Shown piece by piece: positions 36,086 through 44,486 of a stretch of 64,000 nt of DNA (position 1 is its first letter; each line of letters opens with the position of its first letter). The position numbers and the translations under genes were made by a program. Source of the DNA: Myxococcales bacterium (GTDB lineage: Bacteria; Myxococcota_A; Polyangia; Haliangiales; Haliangiaceae); the NCBI GenBank assembly GCA_016716835.1, contig JADJUW010000001.1, positions 3,190,001 to 3,254,000 of the forward strand, written 5' to 3'. Under the pieces are notes generated by a model. The model made no database searches and was not told the origin of the DNA. It worked only from the letters and a program-made list of their open reading frames with translations.

Positions 36086-37588
36086 ATGGCGAACCAGCAA
36101 CCCCCCGGTGACGCATCGCGGTTTGATGACCCGCCGCGCGCGCGCGCGTCGACATCGTCGCCACCACCCTTGCCAATCGCGACCCGACCGCCACATCCGC
36201 CGCTGCAGCGCACAAAGCGAGGCGAGGCCTTCGGGCCGTATCGCGTCTTCGAGCGGCTCGGCGCCGGCGGCATGGCGACGGTTCATCGCGCCTACCACCA
36301 ACCAGACGGCGGGCCGGTGCGTGAGGTGGCGCTTAAGCGCTTGCTGCCTCATCTCGCCGATGACGAGAGCTTCGTGCGCGCCTTCGTGCGCGAGGCCAAG
36401 CTGGCGTCCCTGCTCGAGCATCCGGGCATCGTCAAGATTTACGAGTTGGGGCGAGTTGGCGGCACCTACTTCATTTCCATGCAATACGTGGTTGGGCACG
36501 ATCTGCGCGGCGTGCTGCGTCAGGCGCGTCGCATCGGCCGTCAGCCGCCACTTTCGGTCGCGCTGTGCTTGGCGCAGCAAATGTTGCAGGCGCTCGACTA
36601 CGCGCATCGCAGCCGCGATCTAACCGGCGAGCCGCTGGGCATTGTGCATCGCGACGTCTCACCAGCCAACCTCTTGGTCGATCAACAAGGCCACCTGACG
36701 ATGATCGATTTCGGCATCGCCAAGGCGCAGACGCAGCAATTTCTTACGCACACCGGTCGGGTCAAAGGCAAGCTGGCCTATATGGCGCCCGAGACCGCGA
36801 TGGGGCAGGCCATCGACGCGCGGAGCGATATTTTTTCGGCGGGCATCGTGCTGCACGAGCTGCTGACGGTGCGCCCGCTCTTTGCCTGCAAAAACGAATA
36901 CGAGACCTTGCAGAAACTTCAGCGCTGCGACGTGCCGCCCCCGAGCACCCGCAATGGCGCCGTGCCACCCGAACTCGACGCCATCGTGCTCCGCGCGCTC
37001 GCCAAAAAACCGAGCGAGCGCTTTGCCACCGCGAGCGAGTTCGCGCACGCGCTCGCCGATTTTGCCGCGCGGCGACGCCTGCGCTCCACGCCGCTTGAGG
37101 TGCAGCGCTGGTGCGAGTGGTTGTTTTCGGAGATTGGCCACGCTGCAGGCACCAATGAGGCGATCGGCCTTTCGCCTGAGACCACGCAATGGCGCCGTCC
37201 GACCGCGACCTTGGCCAACGCGTACGCCGAGCTGGTGCCTCACAACGATACCGACGAAATCGACGTAATCGTCGAGGAACTCTGGGACCGCCCGCAGCCG
37301 CTTGAAGCGGTGCCGGTCGTGATCGATGACGTCCCTGATGTCTCGAGCCGCGTTGCCGCGCCCGCAGAACACGCCCCCAAGGTGGTCGCCGATCGCGACC
37401 CGCTGAAGGGCGTCGCCTCGGCGCGGGCGCGCACAACCTCGCTTTCGCGCGGCCTTTTGCAAGGTTCGGGCGTGGTCGCGAGCAGGCCTATGGGCGCCAG
37501 CAGGGCGCGCCGGATGGCCGTGATGACCGCCCTGCTCATCCTCGCGGCCGCCGCCGCGGGCGCGTGGCTTTATTTGCGACAGGGCTAG
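36086..37588 (+). CDS. Membrane-anchored Ser/Thr protein kinase
   Basis: 500 residues from the ATG at 36086. A disordered Pro-rich start is followed by a Hanks-type kinase domain (~45-320): Gly loop LGAGGMATVHRAY, Lys in VALKRLLPHL, catalytic HRDVSPANLL (a form common in myxobacteria), DFGIAK, and KLAYMAPETA. Then comes a ~150-residue linker and a C-terminal membrane anchor (MTALLILAAAAAGAWLYL). There is no outside sensor domain, unlike the kinase at 14.9 kb. It stands between ffs and dnaX, interrupting an otherwise ancient gene order. Confidence 0.9.
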   Translation: MANQQPPGDASRFDDPPRARASTSSPPPLPIATRPPHPPLQRTKRGEAFGPYRVFERLGAGGMATVHRAYHQPDGGPVREVALKRLLPHLADDESFVRAFVREAKLASLLEHPGIVKIYELGRVGGTYFISMQYVVGHDLRGVLRQARRIGRQPPLSVALCLAQQMLQALDYAHRSRDLTGEPLGIVHRDVSPANLLVDQQGHLTMIDFGIAKAQTQQFLTHTGRVKGKLAYMAPETAMGQAIDARSDIFSAGIVLHELLTVRPLFACKNEYETLQKLQRCDVPPPSTRNGAVPPELDAIVLRALAKKPSERFATASEFAHALADFAARRRLRSTPLEVQRWCEWLFSEIGHAAGTNEAIGLSPETTQWRRPTATLANAYAELVPHNDTDEIDVIVEELWDRPQPLEAVPVVIDDVPDVSSRVAAPAEHAPKVVADRDPLKGVASARARTTSLSRGLLQGSGVVASRPMGASRARRMAVMTALLILAAAAAGAWLYLRQG

Positions 37589-37674
37589 CCGGTGGAGCGG
37601 GGGCCATGGTGCAGGCGCTGGCGCCGCATGCTACATATTGGCCCGGGCTGCCGCCCTCGGCGGTTGGGAGTTTC

Positions 37675-39471
37675 ATGTCGTATTTGGTCCTTGCGCGAAA
37701 GTATCGCCCGACAACCTTTAGCGAGGTCGTGGGGCAGGATCACGTCACCCATACCCTGATGAATGCGTTTTCCGCGGATCGCTTGCACCATGCGTTCCTG
37801 TTTTGCGGGCCACGCGGCGTCGGCAAGACGACGCTCGCGCGTATCTTGGGCAAATCTGTAAACTGTGAAAAGGGCCCGACCGCGACGCCTTGTGGAAGTT
37901 GCGCGGCGTGCGCGGGCATCGCCGGCGGCAACGCGGTGGACTACGTCGAGATGGACGGCGCGAGCAACCGCGGCATCGATGCCATTCGCGAGCTCACCGA
38001 GGCGGTGCGTTATCAGCCGGCCATGTTTCGCAAGAAGGTGTACGTCATCGACGAGGTGCACATGCTCACCACCGAGGCGTTCAACGCCCTGCTCAAGACG
38101 CTCGAGGAGCCGCCGCCGCACGTGAGCTTCGTGTTCGCGACCACCGAGCCCCACAAGATTCCAAATACGATCTTGTCGCGTTGTCAGCGCTACGATTTTA
38201 AGCTGGTGTCGGCAACGCAATTAGCCGCGCACCTGCAAGGCATTTTTGCCAAAGAGGGGCTAACGGCCGCGCCTGGCGCGACGAGCCTGATTGTGCGTGA
38301 ATCCGGTGGTTCGGTGCGCGACGCACTTTCGCTGGCCGACCAAGTTATTTCCTATGTTGGGGCAAAGCCGCTCACCGAGGCCAACACCGCTGAGGTCCTA
38401 GGCGTCGCCGATCGCGCGCTCATCTCGGCGTTAATGCAAGCGATCGCCGCAAGCGATGCCGCGGCGGCGCTCGCGGCCGTCGATGCGGCATGCGCGCGTG
38501 GCATCGACGAGACGCAGGTCTTGCGCGCGTTAGTGCGCCACGTGCGCGATGCGGCGATCATCGAGGCCGCGCCTGGTGCCGGCGCCAGCCTGGAGCTTGC
38601 GGCGGAAGACCTCGCCGCGCTCAAAAAACAGGCGTCGGCGCTCGGTGCGCTGCGCCTGCAACAAATGTTCGATCGCCTGATGGCGTGCGCCGATGCCATG
38701 CCACGCGCGAGCAGCCCGCGCTATGTGCTGGAGTTTGCGCTCATTGAGCTGGCGACGGCGGAAGACCTTGTGCCGCTTAGCGATTTGCTTTCGCGGCTGC
38801 AACAAATGGAGCAGCGCTTGCTGCGCGGCGGCGCTGGTTCGCCTGGGCCGAGCGGTCCGGCGGGGCCAACCGGGTCAGGCAGTGGCGGCAAACCCGCGGC
38901 GAGCGCAACCGCGCCCGCGCCAAAGCCGGCCCAGTCGCCTGCGGCACCCACCGCTGCTCCCGCCCCGCGGCAAGCTGCGCCAACGCCAGCGGCCGTTCCG
39001 GCATCCCCGGTTGCCGTTGCCGTTGCCGTCGCCACGCCAGCCGCAAGCGGCGAAACCGACGCCAGCGCGCGCTGGGAGCGGGTGCTGGCCCACCTCGACG
39101 AAAAGCGCAAGCTGTCGTTGCTCGGCTATTACCAACATGGCCGCGTGCTGTCGTGGAACGCCGGCGAGCTGGTCGTGGGGTTTGCCGAGGAGTTTCGCAC
39201 CCTAGGCGAGCTCGCCAAGGAGCGCGAGTCGATCGACGAAATGCGCGCCGTCATGACCGCCTTTACGGGTCAAGCCATCGACGTCGTGGTGCGGCTGCTG
39301 TCAGCCGCCGAATCGGCCGCGCTGCCGGCGCGCTCGATGCTGGAAACCAAGCAGGAGGCCGACACCGGCGAGCGCAAGCGTCGCACCGAAGAGGCCGCGG
39401 CGCACCCCATCACCAAACTTGTGCTAAGTAGCTTTGGCGCGACGATCAAGGAGATAAAAACCGATGTCTAA
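37675..39471 (+). CDS. dnaX: DNA polymerase III tau/gamma subunit DnaX
   Basis: 598 residues from the ATG at 37675 (MSYLVLARKYRP, the usual N-terminus). AAA+ clamp-loader: Walker A GPRGVGKTT, zinc Cys of CEKG, CGSCAAC, Walker B VIDEVHML, sensor FATTEPHKIPNTILSRCQRY. Domain III ends near residue 370, then a Pro/Ala linker and a C-terminal domain (WERVLAHLDEKRKLSLL) for polymerase binding. No clear programmed frameshift site for a gamma form: the A run at 38623-38628 lies inside domain III without supporting structure. It overlaps ybaB by 8 bp. Confidence 0.95.
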   Translation: MSYLVLARKYRPTTFSEVVGQDHVTHTLMNAFSADRLHHAFLFCGPRGVGKTTLARILGKSVNCEKGPTATPCGSCAACAGIAGGNAVDYVEMDGASNRGIDAIRELTEAVRYQPAMFRKKVYVIDEVHMLTTEAFNALLKTLEEPPPHVSFVFATTEPHKIPNTILSRCQRYDFKLVSATQLAAHLQGIFAKEGLTAAPGATSLIVRESGGSVRDALSLADQVISYVGAKPLTEANTAEVLGVADRALISALMQAIAASDAAAALAAVDAACARGIDETQVLRALVRHVRDAAIIEAAPGAGASLELAAEDLAALKKQASALGALRLQQMFDRLMACADAMPRASSPRYVLEFALIELATAEDLVPLSDLLSRLQQMEQRLLRGGAGSPGPSGPAGPTGSGSGGKPAASATAPAPKPAQSPAAPTAAPAPRQAAPTPAAVPASPVAVAVAVATPAASGETDASARWERVLAHLDEKRKLSLLGYYQHGRVLSWNAGELVVGFAEEFRTLGELAKERESIDEMRAVMTAFTGQAIDVVVRLLSAAESAALPARSMLETKQEADTGERKRRTEEAAAHPITKLVLSSFGATIKEIKTDV

Positions 39472-39805
39472 AGGCAATCCATTTGGCGGCGGGCGCATGC
39501 CTGACCTCAATCAACTCATGAAGCAGGCGCAGAAGCTGCAAGCCGACGCGGCCAAGGCGCAAGAAGAGCTGGTGAATCTCACCGCCGAGGGCGCCGCCGG
39601 CGGTGCCATGGTGACGGCCACCGTCAACGGCCATCACGAGTTGCTAAAGCTCACCATCGACAAGGCCGTGGTCGATCCGAGCGACATCGGCATGCTGCAA
39701 GACCTCATCACCGCCGCGGTGAACCAGGCCAACGCCAAGGTCGGCGAAATGGCCAAGACGCGCATGAATTCGCTGATGGGCGGCATGCAAATCCCCGGCA
39801 TGTAG
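39464..39805 (+). CDS. ybaB: YbaB/EbfC family nucleoid-associated protein
   Basis: 113 residues, full length. N-terminal helix DLNQLMKQAQKLQADAAKAQ, central strands GGAMVTATVNGHHELLKLTI, then DLITAAVNQANAKVGE. It binds DNA as a dimer. The dnaX-ybaB-recR order with overlap and short spacing is conserved across many phyla. Confidence 0.94.
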   Translation: MSKGNPFGGGRMPDLNQLMKQAQKLQADAAKAQEELVNLTAEGAAGGAMVTATVNGHHELLKLTIDKAVVDPSDIGMLQDLITAAVNQANAKVGEMAKTRMNSLMGGMQIPGM

Positions 39806-39825
39806 CCCGCGCCGCGCGAAGCACC

Positions 39826-40413
39826 ATGGCCGATCCAATCCGCGTTCTCGTACAGCAGCTGGCGCGCCTGCCCGGCGTCGGCGAAAAGAGCGCCACGCGG
39901 TTGGCGTATCACTTGCTGCGCACGCCTGACCTTGCCAGTCGCCTCGCCTTGGCCATCGCCGATGTCACGCAAAAAATTGGCACCTGCGCCACCTGCATGA
40001 CGCTCTCAGACACCGATCCTTGCGCGTTTTGCGCCGATGGCGCGCGCGACGGCAGCATGGTGTGCGTCGTCGCCACGCCGGCCGACATCGCGGCCATTGA
40101 GCGCGGCGCACATTTCCGCGGCCGCTACCATGTGCTGCATGGGCTGCTGTCGCCGCTTGACGGCATCGGTCCTGACGAGCTGCGCATCGGCGAGCTGTTG
40201 CGGCGCGTCGGCCAGGACCAAATCGCCGAGGTCATCTTGGCCACCAACCCCAGCGTCGAGGGTGAGGCCACCGCGATGTATATTGCCAAGCTGCTCGGCC
40301 CGCTGGGCATCGTGGTGTCGCGCATCGCCACCGGCATGGCCGTGGGCAGCGAGCTCGAATACACGGATCAGGCGACGATCGCCCGCGCCATCGCGCATCG
40401 CGCGCCGGTGTAA
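39826..40413 (+). CDS. recR: Recombination mediator RecR
   Basis: 195 residues. N-terminal helix-hairpin-helix LARLPGVGEKSATRLAYHLL, a zinc finger (CATC and CAFC pairs), then a Toprim domain (VCVVATPADIAAIE; ILATNPSVEGEATAMYIA). Together with RecF/RecO it loads RecA at gaps. It starts 20 bp after ybaB; likely the last gene of that operon. Confidence 0.95.
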   Translation: MADPIRVLVQQLARLPGVGEKSATRLAYHLLRTPDLASRLALAIADVTQKIGTCATCMTLSDTDPCAFCADGARDGSMVCVVATPADIAAIERGAHFRGRYHVLHGLLSPLDGIGPDELRIGELLRRVGQDQIAEVILATNPSVEGEATAMYIAKLLGPLGIVVSRIATGMAVGSELEYTDQATIARAIAHRAPV

Positions 40414-40440
40414 TGCCCGCCGCGAACCCCATGCGCGTAC

Positions 40441-40468
40441 ACATGTGCCACGTAGGGTTACATGTGCC
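40441..40468 (+). promoter_or_regulatory. Direct repeats upstream of mglB
   Basis: ACATGTGCC occurs at 40441-40449 and 40460-40468, 19 bp apart, in the 233-bp gap between recR and mglB. Each contains the palindrome ACATGT. They may be a tandem operator for the mgl operon. The same gap has a short palindrome AGGGCTAGGCCCT near 40590 and an AAAGGAG ribosome-binding site just before mglB. Confidence 0.25.
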
Positions 40469-40646
40469 GCAAATCCGCGCTCTTATATAGCGTTTGCCGC
40501 GGCTCGGCGGGTGCTTAAAGGCCCCCGGCCATTGAATCTTAGAACGCGCGTTTGCTAACTTTGATCTGTTGCGGATTGTGGTGAGGGCTAGGCCCTTGCC
40601 GCACGTTTTGGGACGTAGGTACGAAGGCTAAAGGAGCCGGGCAAAC

Positions 40647-41126
40647 ATGGCCAATCAACTTGTGATGTACGAAGAAGAGCTGACGCTAATCAATACGATT
40701 TGCGCGGCGCTTCAGCGCGACTCAAACTCCAAAGCCGTCTTTGTCATCGACAAAAATGGCCAGGAAATCTCTCACGCCGGCGACGTCGAAGAGCTCGACG
40801 TCACCTCGCTGTCTTCGCTCACCGCCGGCAACGTCGCCGCGACCGGTGGCATCGCCCAGCTGCTCGCCGAAAAAGAGTTCACCGGCCAGCTCCACGAGGG
40901 CGAGCAAACCAGCATCCGCATCTCCATTATCGGCCAGCGCGTGATCTTGCTCATCGTGTTTGATCAGCGCACCTCGCCAGGCTTAGTCCGCCTGCGCGAG
41001 AAAAAGGCCTCCAAAGAAATCGAGCTCGTGCTCGAGCAACTAGTGAAAAAGAGCGCCGCCAATTCGCAACCTTCGGTCTTCGCCGAAATTACCGATGCGG
41101 ACATCGACAACCTTTTTAGCGAGTAG
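40647..41126 (+). CDS. mglB: MglB, roadblock/LC7 GTPase-activating protein
   Basis: 159 residues, the same length as Myxococcus MglB. A roadblock fold: LVMYEEELTLINTICAALQR, AVFVIDKNGQEIS, LTAGNVAATGG, VILLIVFDQRTSPGLVRLRE, and the conserved end FAEITDADIDNLFSE. As a dimer it stimulates GTP hydrolysis by MglA and sets front-rear polarity for gliding. A good AAAGGAG site precedes the ATG. mglA starts 18 bp after the stop. Confidence 0.95.
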   Translation: MANQLVMYEEELTLINTICAALQRDSNSKAVFVIDKNGQEISHAGDVEELDVTSLSSLTAGNVAATGGIAQLLAEKEFTGQLHEGEQTSIRISIIGQRVILLIVFDQRTSPGLVRLREKKASKEIELVLEQLVKKSAANSQPSVFAEITDADIDNLFSE

Positions 41127-41144
41127 GGGAGCAGTAAAACTACC

Positions 41145-41732
41145 ATGAGCTTCATCAACTACTCGTCGCGCGAGATCAACTGCAAGATCGTTTACTACGG
41201 GCCCGGCCTGTGCGGCAAGACCACGAATTTGCAGTACATCTACAACAAGACCAATCCCGAGGCCAAGGGCAAGATGATCTCGCTCGCGACCGAAACCGAG
41301 CGGACCTTGTTCTTTGACTTTTTGCCGCTATCACTTGGCGAAATTCGCGGCTTCAAGACGCGTTTTCATCTCTATACCGTGCCGGGCCAGGTGTTTTACG
41401 ACGCCAGCCGCAAGCTCATCCTTAAGGGTGTCGACGGCGTGGTGTTTGTCGGTGATTCACAGATCGAGCGCCAAGAGGCCAACATCGAGAGCCTCGACAA
41501 CCTGCGTTTCAACCTTGAGGAGCAGGGCTATAACCTCGACAAGCTGCCCTACGTGGTGCAGTACAACAAGCGCGATCTGCCCAACGCGTCGCCGCTCGAA
41601 GAGTTGCAAGAGATGCTCAACCCCACCAAGGTGCCCGAGTTTGAGGCGTGCGCGCCCAAGGGCATCGGCGTGTTCGACACGCTCAAGGCCGTGGCCAAGC
41701 TGGTGCTGCAAGAACTCAAAAAAGGTAGCTAA
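41145..41732 (+). CDS. mglA: MglA, small Ras-like GTPase controlling cell polarity
   Basis: 195 residues and nearly colinear with Myxococcus MglA. P-loop GPGLCGKTT at 19-27, switch I region SLATETERTLFFDFLP, switch II TVPGQ, guanine motif QYNKRD. MglA-GTP marks the leading pole and recruits the gliding and type IV pilus machineries. The presence of the pair suggests a polarised, probably gliding cell. It is followed after 3 bp by the PqqD/HlyD-like gene. Confidence 0.96.
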   Translation: MSFINYSSREINCKIVYYGPGLCGKTTNLQYIYNKTNPEAKGKMISLATETERTLFFDFLPLSLGEIRGFKTRFHLYTVPGQVFYDASRKLILKGVDGVVFVGDSQIERQEANIESLDNLRFNLEEQGYNLDKLPYVVQYNKRDLPNASPLEELQEMLNPTKVPEFEACAPKGIGVFDTLKAVAKLVLQELKKGS

Positions 41733-41735
41733 CAT

Positions 41736-44291
41736 ATGATGTCAGGCGGCGATCACTCCCGAGGCACTGGGCAACGTGGCGACGACGCGGCTTGGATGCA
41801 CCGTCCGCGCCTGCGCGAAGACTTGCTGGCCGAGGAGATCGAAGACGGCGGCGAGCAATTTGTCGATCTGATCGATCCCGACACCGGCGAGGCGACGCGG
41901 CTGTATTTTGTCGAATATAGCCTGGCGTGTGGCATGGATGGCCAGCGCGATCTGGCGTCGCTCTCGGCGTGGGCCAAGCAAGAGCTGGGGCTTACGCCGT
42001 CTGAGGCCGAGGTGCGCGCGGTGATCGCGGCGCTTGGGCAATTCGGCTATCTCGACGAAAGCGACGTCGCGGCCTCGCCCGCCGCGCCACGCGACGCTGG
42101 CGACGAAATCTCGTTTGCCGATGTCGCGGCGCCACCGCCGGCTACACCCAAGAGCGGCCCGACCGCGTCCATGCAGATTGCCGTGCCGCTGCCCAATGCG
42201 GCGGCGCTGCGGGCCATGGAGGCGCATAACGAGTTTGACCAGGGGACCGCAACGTCGGTGGCGGCGGATGACCTCGTCGCCGCGCTCGCGACCAATCCCC
42301 ACATGGAAGCGTTGGCGCCACCGCTGACGAGCTCGATGTCGGCCCCCGCCATCACGCGAACGCGTACGTCGACCGCGACGCCCGCGCCGATCTACGGATC
42401 TGGGGACGCTAGCGAAGACAAGCTACGAGATGTTCCCGAAGGCTTGGTGAGAGGCGTTGTTGCGGCGAGGCCGCAAGCACCAGACGCGGTCGAAGAATTT
42501 GAACTCGGGCACATGACGCCGCTGGCCTCGGGGTACGGGGACGCCTTTGGTGCGGGGGTTAATTTTGATCTCGGCAATGCGGGCGGCGTCGCGACGCCCG
42601 CGGCGAGCACATCGGCCGCGGCTGAGGCCGATGCCTTTGGACTTGGCGCGCCGGGCGCGGCAGCCTCTGAGACGCCGGCGGTGATGGAAGTGCCGGTCGC
42701 CACCGCGGTCTATGCGCCGCAAGTTGACAAGAGTTATGAAGATCCGTTTGCCGAGCCAACCGCCGCGCAGGCCGAAGCCTCGTCGCAGGCTGATACGTGG
42801 GTCGCCGCCGCGCCGCAACCCAGCATGCCTTCGGGCGATTCGTTCGACGGCATGCTAGATGCGGCCGCACCGCGTTCCAAGCCCGCAGCTTTTGGCGATG
42901 CGGCGCCGTCGGCGCGCAGCCTCGACCTCGACGCCGAAGACGACGCCTTTGAGACGGACACGCCTGCGGTGGAGTTTCACGACGTACTCGCCGGCATGCC
43001 GCCGCGGCGTTCGTCGCCGTCGTCGATACCTCCTGCCCGGCTCGAGTTTGGCGACGACAAGACCATCACCTCGCCCGAGGACGCGCCCGCAGGCGTGCAA
43101 CCACGCCTCGCCCAGCAATCACTGCTCGACGATGACATGACCGTGAGCGCGACCGACGTGCAGCAGGCGGTGCGCAAGTCGCAGATGATGCAAATTCCCT
43201 TGCAAGAAGCCGACGACGTCCTCGACATGGAGGTTGCCGACATGACGATGATGGCGCCGCCGCCGGCCGCTCGCGCGGCTTCGGTGCTTGGTGCCGATCG
43301 CGGCAATGACGACCCGACGATGGCCTTTGTCGATGACGACGATTTTGTTGAGACGCCCGCGGCGATTGGCACGGCCGCGACCATGTACGCGCCACCAGTT
43401 GCGCTGCCATTGCCCGCCCATCCGGTACCCGCGTCGTCGCGTCAGCCCGCCGCCGCGGTTGGCGCGCCGACGCATTCCGCCGCGGTGAAAATAGCGGTCA
43501 CGGTGGCCGTCCTCGCGGTGCTCGCGGTGGCAGCCTTTTTCGTCTACAAGAAACTCGTGCTCGACAAGGCCAAGCACACCGGCGACTCGGCGCCGCAGCT
43601 TGCACCCCAGCCGGCCGCGCCGCCTCCTCCACTGACCGCGCCACTCGCGGCCGCGGTGCCAACCACAACCAAGCTTATGGCCGCGCAAACCGGCAAGGTG
43701 GCCGTCAGCGCCGCGGTAGGCGCGCCCGTCAAGGCTGGCGACGCCATCGCCAAGCTCGAGGGCTACGCAAAAATTGAGAAGCAGCTCGGATCGGCCACCG
43801 AGGGCCTCATCTACGACATCGAGAAGCGCTACCCCGCCGACATTCGCGCCTTGCAAGATAAACAAAAGGCCGCCGAGGGCGCCGCTAATGGCCCGCTCGC
43901 GGCGCAGCTTGGCTCGCAAGTGCAAGCGCGCCAAGCCAAGCTCGACGATGCGGTCAAGCGCCGCGACGCAATCGCCGCGCAGCTTGCCGCGTTTGTTGTC
44001 AAGGCCCCGGCCGATGGGACGGTTTCCCAGGCGGCCAAGGTTGGCGATACAGTTGCGGCAGGCGATGCGCTAGTTGAGCTGCAGGTGACGCCTTCTCATA
44101 CCCATACCCTGACGCTCCCCGGGGGCGCCACGGCGGCACGCTATCAAGTTGGAAGCAAAACGACGTTGCGCGGTGCCGACGGCGGCGCCGCCTATGAATG
44201 CGACGTAGTCGCCATCGAAGGCCAGGCGCTGCAGCTTGCATGCACCGGCCCTGAAGTTGGCGCCGGCGCCAGTGTCATCGTGCCGCGCTAA
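41736..44291 (+). CDS. PqqD-like/HlyD-like membrane protein in the mgl operon
   Basis: 851 residues. The first ~105 resemble the PqqD winged-helix fold (RPRLREDLLAEEIEDGGEQF, YSLACGMDGQRDLASLSAWA, ALGQFGYLDE). A ~460-residue acidic, Ala/Pro-rich region follows, then one membrane segment (AVLAVLAVAAFFVYKKLVL) near residue 595. The C-terminus has two lipoyl-like halves (GKVAVSAAVGAPVKAGDAIA and APADGTVSQAAKVGDTVAAG) around a helical hairpin, as in HlyD-type periplasmic adaptors. No outer-membrane or ABC partner is adjacent. It starts 3 bp after mglA, so it is probably co-transcribed. PqqD-like domains bind peptides in other systems; a role with MglA is inference. Confidence 0.7.
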   Translation: MMSGGDHSRGTGQRGDDAAWMHRPRLREDLLAEEIEDGGEQFVDLIDPDTGEATRLYFVEYSLACGMDGQRDLASLSAWAKQELGLTPSEAEVRAVIAALGQFGYLDESDVAASPAAPRDAGDEISFADVAAPPPATPKSGPTASMQIAVPLPNAAALRAMEAHNEFDQGTATSVAADDLVAALATNPHMEALAPPLTSSMSAPAITRTRTSTATPAPIYGSGDASEDKLRDVPEGLVRGVVAARPQAPDAVEEFELGHMTPLASGYGDAFGAGVNFDLGNAGGVATPAASTSAAAEADAFGLGAPGAAASETPAVMEVPVATAVYAPQVDKSYEDPFAEPTAAQAEASSQADTWVAAAPQPSMPSGDSFDGMLDAAAPRSKPAAFGDAAPSARSLDLDAEDDAFETDTPAVEFHDVLAGMPPRRSSPSSIPPARLEFGDDKTITSPEDAPAGVQPRLAQQSLLDDDMTVSATDVQQAVRKSQMMQIPLQEADDVLDMEVADMTMMAPPPAARAASVLGADRGNDDPTMAFVDDDDFVETPAAIGTAATMYAPPVALPLPAHPVPASSRQPAAAVGAPTHSAAVKIAVTVAVLAVLAVAAFFVYKKLVLDKAKHTGDSAPQLAPQPAAPPPPLTAPLAAAVPTTTKLMAAQTGKVAVSAAVGAPVKAGDAIAKLEGYAKIEKQLGSATEGLIYDIEKRYPADIRALQDKQKAAEGAANGPLAAQLGSQVQARQAKLDDAVKRRDAIAAQLAAFVVKAPADGTVSQAAKVGDTVAAGDALVELQVTPSHTHTLTLPGGATAARYQVGSKTTLRGADGGAAYECDVVAIEGQALQLACTGPEVGAGASVIVPR

Positions 44292-44292
44292 G

Positions 44293-44451
44293 AAACCAAC
44301 CGGCAGGTGGGCGCACGTTTCTTCCGCGAGCATAAATTGCAGGGCGGTGTTCGTGGCACCGAGGGATGTGGATACCACAGGCGTCTCGCTGCGCCCCGAG
44401 GGTCGCTATCTGCGAGCAGGAAGACACGTGCGCCCACCTGCCGGTTGGTTT
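44293..44451. repeat. Dispersed inverted-arm element, copy B
   Basis: 159 bp starting 1 bp after the upstream stop. The arms are 33 bp with one mismatch: left 44293-44325 begins AAACCAACCGGCAGGTGGGC and the right (44419-44451) is its reverse complement. The 93-bp core has the palindrome TGTGGATACCACA. Both arms are bounded inside by GCGAGCA. It sits between convergent genes. The right flank TGCGTCGTGGAAGC is shared with copy A. Ending in GGTTTT, the arms could form a very stable hairpin terminator in either direction. Confidence 0.85.
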
Positions 44452-44486
44452 TGCGTCGTGGAAGCATGTGGTCGCGCGCCGCTGAC

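Noticed and set aside
38623..38628. Possible programmed frameshift in dnaX at AAAAAAC
   Set aside because: The run is inside domain III, far from where gamma forms end, and lacks an AAG slip codon, upstream Shine-Dalgarno-like site or downstream stem.
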